NCBI GenBank assembly: GCA_029962745.1
Contig: CM057167.1
Location: 20,527,102-20,591,101, forward strand
Reading direction: 5' to 3'
From: Echinometra lucunter
Taxonomy: Eukaryota > Echinodermata > Echinoidea > Camarodonta > Echinometridae
Length of the DNA: 64,000 bases
The position numbers and the translations under genes were made by a program. Within the stretch, counting starts at the first letter, position 1, and every line of letters starts with the position of its first letter. Shown here piece after piece: positions 60,432 to 64,000 of the stretch. The notes under the pieces were generated by a model that was given only the letters and a program-made list of their open reading frames with translations, was not told where the DNA came from and searched no databases.

Positions 60432-61819
60432 ATGTGTGAGACGTGGATCCAATTTTTGTAGCCTGTACTCCTACTTAGAATGTCACCTACCACTGGTATA
60501 TGAGTCTTATTATGAATTAAATAAAATGTATTATTCTTTCACTTTTGTCCGTGGCCGTGAGTTGTGTAAGGTAAGAATCATCTCTCTACATGACTTTGCA
60601 TAAAGCGTGAGAAACTTTTTTTTTTCAAAATCGTTCTTAATTTAGGATGTTTCATGTGATGTCCAAGATCGCTTCACAAACTTTGCAAAAGCTTTTTATG
60701 CACGTGCATGCGCATGCATTCATTTCCTTTGATTCATGCATGCGGTTAATAGGTGGAAAATACTTCGAAGGACCTTGTTTTCTGTTTTACATGCACAATT
60801 TCAATTTGCATAGGGATTCACATTTAAGAAGAGAAGAGATAATTTGGAAATAAAGATTTTAGTCCATTTTAGGCATGATGTTAACATTATTCGATATCGC
60901 ATTCGTTAGCACTACATGAAAGCCCACAAAGATTCAACTTTGAGGTCATTCACTGCATGTGTTCACCACATGCAGTGGCAAAAGTAGACCAAACGATAAA
61001 CACGGTAAATTTTGCATCAAAGAGTTTTTAGTATTGTAAATGCAAAATATATTTTACATTTCGTTTGTTTTGTGTGTGTTTTTAAATGTTTGTGTAGTCT
61101 TTATAGTCATTCACTTCTAAGCTGTTCATGAAATGCACCTCTGCCATGTCTGTTGCAATGTAATGACAGCAACAAAATGATTAATGAGTACGATTTATGA
61201 CAATTAAAGCTTTTAAGACAGTCATCATTCATCAAACACCATTTTGAAGAAAACATGTTGTTGTGTACACAGGAAAGAATGTTTACAACATTATTAAAAA
61301 CGAACATTCTTGTTAGTAAGACATTTAGTGACTCACTTGATTTCATATGAACAAACACGCGTTTTAAAGCCAATTCACAATCCATTGCCAGTAGAATTCG
61401 TTTCTTATTTTTCTATTGCATACTTGTACCATGACCCGTGTTTGTACCGCGTTGTGCAATATATATTTCATCTCATCCTCTTTACACTATGTAATTTAAT
61501 ACAAACCCGTTTTTGTTTCGCGATTGATTGTAACTGACTCGACTTGACTTTTCGGTCGATATACCTGTCGCTTCCTCGGGTCGGCGGAACAAGAATTCGC
61601 TGCTCCCACACTCGTAAATCTTCTCCCACGTGCTCTCGTCTGTGTCATCATTTTGGCGCGCGGGCGGAAAACTGAGATGTAACGGTAGTAATAACCTTGA
61701 GTAATCTATATGAAATTACTGCTTTTGCTTTCCAGGCTTTTCATGAGGGAATTAACCCAGCTAACAATTACGATTTTAACTACTGTAAGGGAGTGATGAT
61801 ACCGAATGCGAGGTCGGAC

Positions 61820-62610
61820 TACACTCTTCGAAAGCATAAAAAGTACGAGCAGAACATTTTGTTACCATGACAACGTATCTCATGCCGACCAATATCGCAC
61901 ATATTATATCCATTTATTCCATCAACCTCACGGCTTTTACATCTCATGCCAGTTAGAATTTTTTGTCCGGTATTTAGAACCTCCAGAAAAGAGGGTTCCA
62001 TAAAGGGTTCTTCATAACTATTTTCAAGAACCTCAATAGGTTCCTTCGTGTACATTAATAATGGTTCTAAAGACCCATTTAGAACCCACGAGAACTTCAT
62101 TGGGTAGTTGGTAGTAATGATTCTTTGAAGAACCTTTAACCCATTCATGACAGGGATTATTTCAAGCCTAATTTCATCAGCTTTTATTCTTCAAATTGGC
62201 AACACCAACATTTTTTAGTTTATTGCTACATTTTTCTTTGAAACGTCATGTATCTGAAATGAATATAAATTGACAGAAATTACGATGAGAAGTCAAAAAG
62301 TTGCCAATTTGCAGGGGAAAACAGTGATTTTAGACTTTCTATCACATTGCCAATTTAAGGATTTTAATGCTTTTTTTCCTTTAAAAAATTTTCAGCATCA
62401 AACAACGAATATTGACGCAATCAAAATGGGCACAGTTTGTGTAGATTTTTTTGCTCTTTCTGCTCATGTATTTGGTATGATTTTTAGGGCTTTGCATCAA
62501 AAGATATTAGGCCAAACCACAAAATGTGGACCTCTGTCACGAATGGGTTAAAGGTTCCAAATGTTGGACAAGAAAAGGTTCTAATCAGCACCATGTTTTC
62601 TAAGAGTGTA
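61820..62610. mobile_element. MITE with TACACTCTTMGAAA ends and GGTTCT/AGAACC repeats
   Basis: The left end is TACACTCTTCGAAA, and the right end, inverted, is TACACTCTTAGAAAACATGG. The interior left of 62136 is full of AGAACC and GGTTCT motifs in both orientations. A second element is inserted at 62136-62551. No coding capacity. The superfamily is uncertain. Confidence 0.7.
62136..62551. mobile_element. piggyBac-like MITE nested in the previous element
   Basis: TTAA lies on both sides (62136-62139 and 62548-62551). The inner ends are CCCATTCATGACAG and, inverted, CCCATTCGTGACAG. TTAA duplication with CCC-starting ends is the piggyBac signature. Removing it restores the outer element as GAACCTTTAAAGGTTCC, a palindrome, which supports the nesting. 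The 62270-62551 frame inside has no transposase motifs. Confidence 0.8.
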
Positions 62611-62848
62611 CCACCCCCTCCCTATGCTCTCTCTCTCTCTCTCTCTCTCTCTGGTTTCTTTATTATAATCTCCAGATGACGATTTATTTGTACTGTTTTC
62701 TGTTTCGTTTAGTAAAAGCGCAATGTCAAAGTGACAGATGATATATCTTTAACGCAGGTATCGTTAGAGCAGAATTGTACGTACTTTTTCATCACTGTGA
62801 TTCACTTTTCTCCTTCTATTCCCCCCCCCCCCCCCCCCCCCCCTCTAG

Positions 62849-62970
62849 CTAGCGGTGAATGCCTTCAACTAGCTGAGAAGCAGCGATGTCGGAATCGATT
62901 ATGGCCACGAAGTGGACGACGACGATGCGACATTAACTTTCTACCCCTTGTCTACTCCCCCTTTGACGAG
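62849..62970 (+). CDS. probable coding exon of an unrecognised protein, part 2
   Basis: The exon starts after a poly-C run and CTCTAG, and ends at GACGAG/GTTTGT. Two leading bases complete a codon split at phase 1, exactly as the donor at 46150 requires, and 40 full codons follow. The peptide has SGECLQLAEKQRCRNRLW, then an Arg/Ser/Gly stretch with RRRCDINFLPLVYSPFDE. It resembles the ECLQLV part of the first exon in style. The donor is weak in its later bases. The protein presumably continues beyond the window, since no stop or terminal exon is seen. Family unknown. Confidence 0.5.
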
Positions 62971-63424
62971 GTTTGTTGGTCTCTTCTTTGCTATCGTTGC
63001 TGGGTTTTTTTTTCCGAGTTTTGTTTTCTTTCTATTTTATTTTGTTGTTGGTTAGTTTACTTTAAAATTTTTATCATTGACCAAATGCTGCCAGTTTGTC
63101 TTTGTTTATTATTTTGTTATTCAATTAGTAATTGATAATGAAGTTTAACAGGTGTGCTTTTGCAACGCCTTTCACGTTTTAAAAAAACTAACAAAAACAA
63201 AAACACCAGAACATCAATGTTTTTAGGAGCAAAACGTAAACTTCTTCTATGAAAGAGAAAGTAAGATATTTCATTATTGAGTAGTGTAGAACTTCTTTGG
63301 ATGTTGATTCGCCAATTCAACGGAAATTATTAGACTAAAACGGAAATTGGGAAATTATTTCATGGCATTGCAGCTGGTTAATATAGAGTTAAATCCGGAG
63401 ACGTAACTCTATGGTTAAGATATA

Positions 63425-63432
63425 TATATGTA

Positions 63433-63492
<60 letters not shown>
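63425..63492. repeat. (TG)n(TA)n compound microsatellite
   Basis: About eleven TG, then about twenty TA dinucleotides, next to the left end of the following MITE. Confidence 0.95.
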
Positions 63493-63495
<3 letters not shown>

Positions 63496-63709
63496 ACACC
63501 AACAAAATTCAGTGAGAAGAGTTGACTCAATAATGCATTGTTAATAGCCAACAAGAATTTTTTTAACCCTAATTTTCGGGGGCCTCCCCCTTCCTCAGGG
63601 ATAAAGACAATAATGCAATATGTACAAAAATATTAACAAACAAATTCTTATTGGCAATTAACAATGCATTATTGAGTCAACTCTTCTCATTGACTTTTGT
63701 TGGTTTGTT
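63491..63709. mobile_element. fold-back MITE with about 67-bp inverted arms
   Basis: The left arm (63491-63557) reads AAACACACCAACAAAATTCA and then GAGAAGAGTTGACTCAATAA. The right arm (about 63641-63709) is its inverted copy with few mismatches. The loop contains GGGGGCCTCCCCC. The frame at 63651-63878 starts in the right arm and is not supported as a gene. Confidence 0.8.
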
Positions 63710-64000
63710 TGTTTACTTACGCCAATACGTGGACTATTTCAAGATATATATGTATATACCAGATCGTTTCTGCGCAGTATGTTATGAACTGCTGAGAGAG
63801 AAACGGGTTGTAAAATCACACCTTTTTGTATACTTGAAAACAGGGTTTATGTCTTATATTTTCAAGAAGGAACCGTAATGTATTTTATGTTTCTTACTAA
63901 TCCACTCAATTCAAGTCTATAAAAGTTCCATGAACCTCCTTCTAATCCCATTTTCAAAAGACTTGCGCCCCAGTGGGTTAATTCTCACCTATCTTTAGTT

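Noticed and set aside
60385..60603. Exon-like frame ending at a GTAAGA donor
   Set aside because: Its first part is the MITE right end. The remaining part could be an exon, but no acceptor or domain supports it.
61737..61790. An exon after a TTTCCAG acceptor
   Set aside because: In the needed phase it contains a stop within three codons. It may belong to nothing.

Overview
The window is nuclear DNA from an animal, most likely an echinoderm and probably a sea urchin. It is AT-rich and almost empty of genes. It holds one intronless rhodopsin-family receptor, fold-back elements with tandem-repeated arms, tRNA-headed SINEs whose body I recognise as common in sea-urchin sequence, many short DNA-transposon relics with terminal inverted repeats, decayed LINEs, and an unusual number of long poly-C runs. 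Nothing looks bacterial or viral. The species call is inference; no marker gene proves it.

Layout. 1-1.6 kb: intergenic, with a doubtful piggyBac-like relic. 1.7-2.9 kb: the class A GPCR, the one secure gene. 3-9 kb: intergenic DNA with a TTAA-flanked MITE (5417-5965), four copies of the palindrome GGTCACGTGTGTGACC spaced about 180-200 bp apart, and a fold-back MITE at 7322-7468. 9.2-15.9 kb: two large (CTA)n/(CTG)n arrays on either side of a 3.1-kb fold-back transposon (11801-14883), whose arms are tandem units of about 165 bp. 18.0-18.8 kb: three adjacent fold-back MITEs. 19.3-26.7 kb: a nested set, with 37-bp outer inverted repeats around a broken LINE reverse-transcriptase end, itself split by a 6.1-kb inner element that carries a 39-bp minisatellite and possible exons. 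29-36.6 kb: LINE tails and several inverted-repeat MITEs, two of them as pairs of copies. 40235-40734 is a 500-base assembly gap. 43.5-63.7 kb: further MITEs and SINEs, a poly-C tandem array, a fold-back of TTCGTTATTCCGAA-type repeats, and a piggyBac-like MITE nested in another element.

A second gene is likely but not identified. A GC-richer open exon at 45790-46150 ends in a good donor in phase 1. An exon at 62849-62970 starts after a poly-C/CTCTAG acceptor in the matching phase. Joined, they give 161 codons of a cysteine-containing protein that I do not recognise, across an intron of about 16.7 kb filled with repeats.

The genes show no joint pathway. The main story is layered transposon insertion. 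The two signals most worth following are the nested composite at 19.3-26.7 kb, with its 15-bp subterminal motif in both orientations, and the fold-back element at 11.8-14.9 kb. All repeat boundaries were read by eye.
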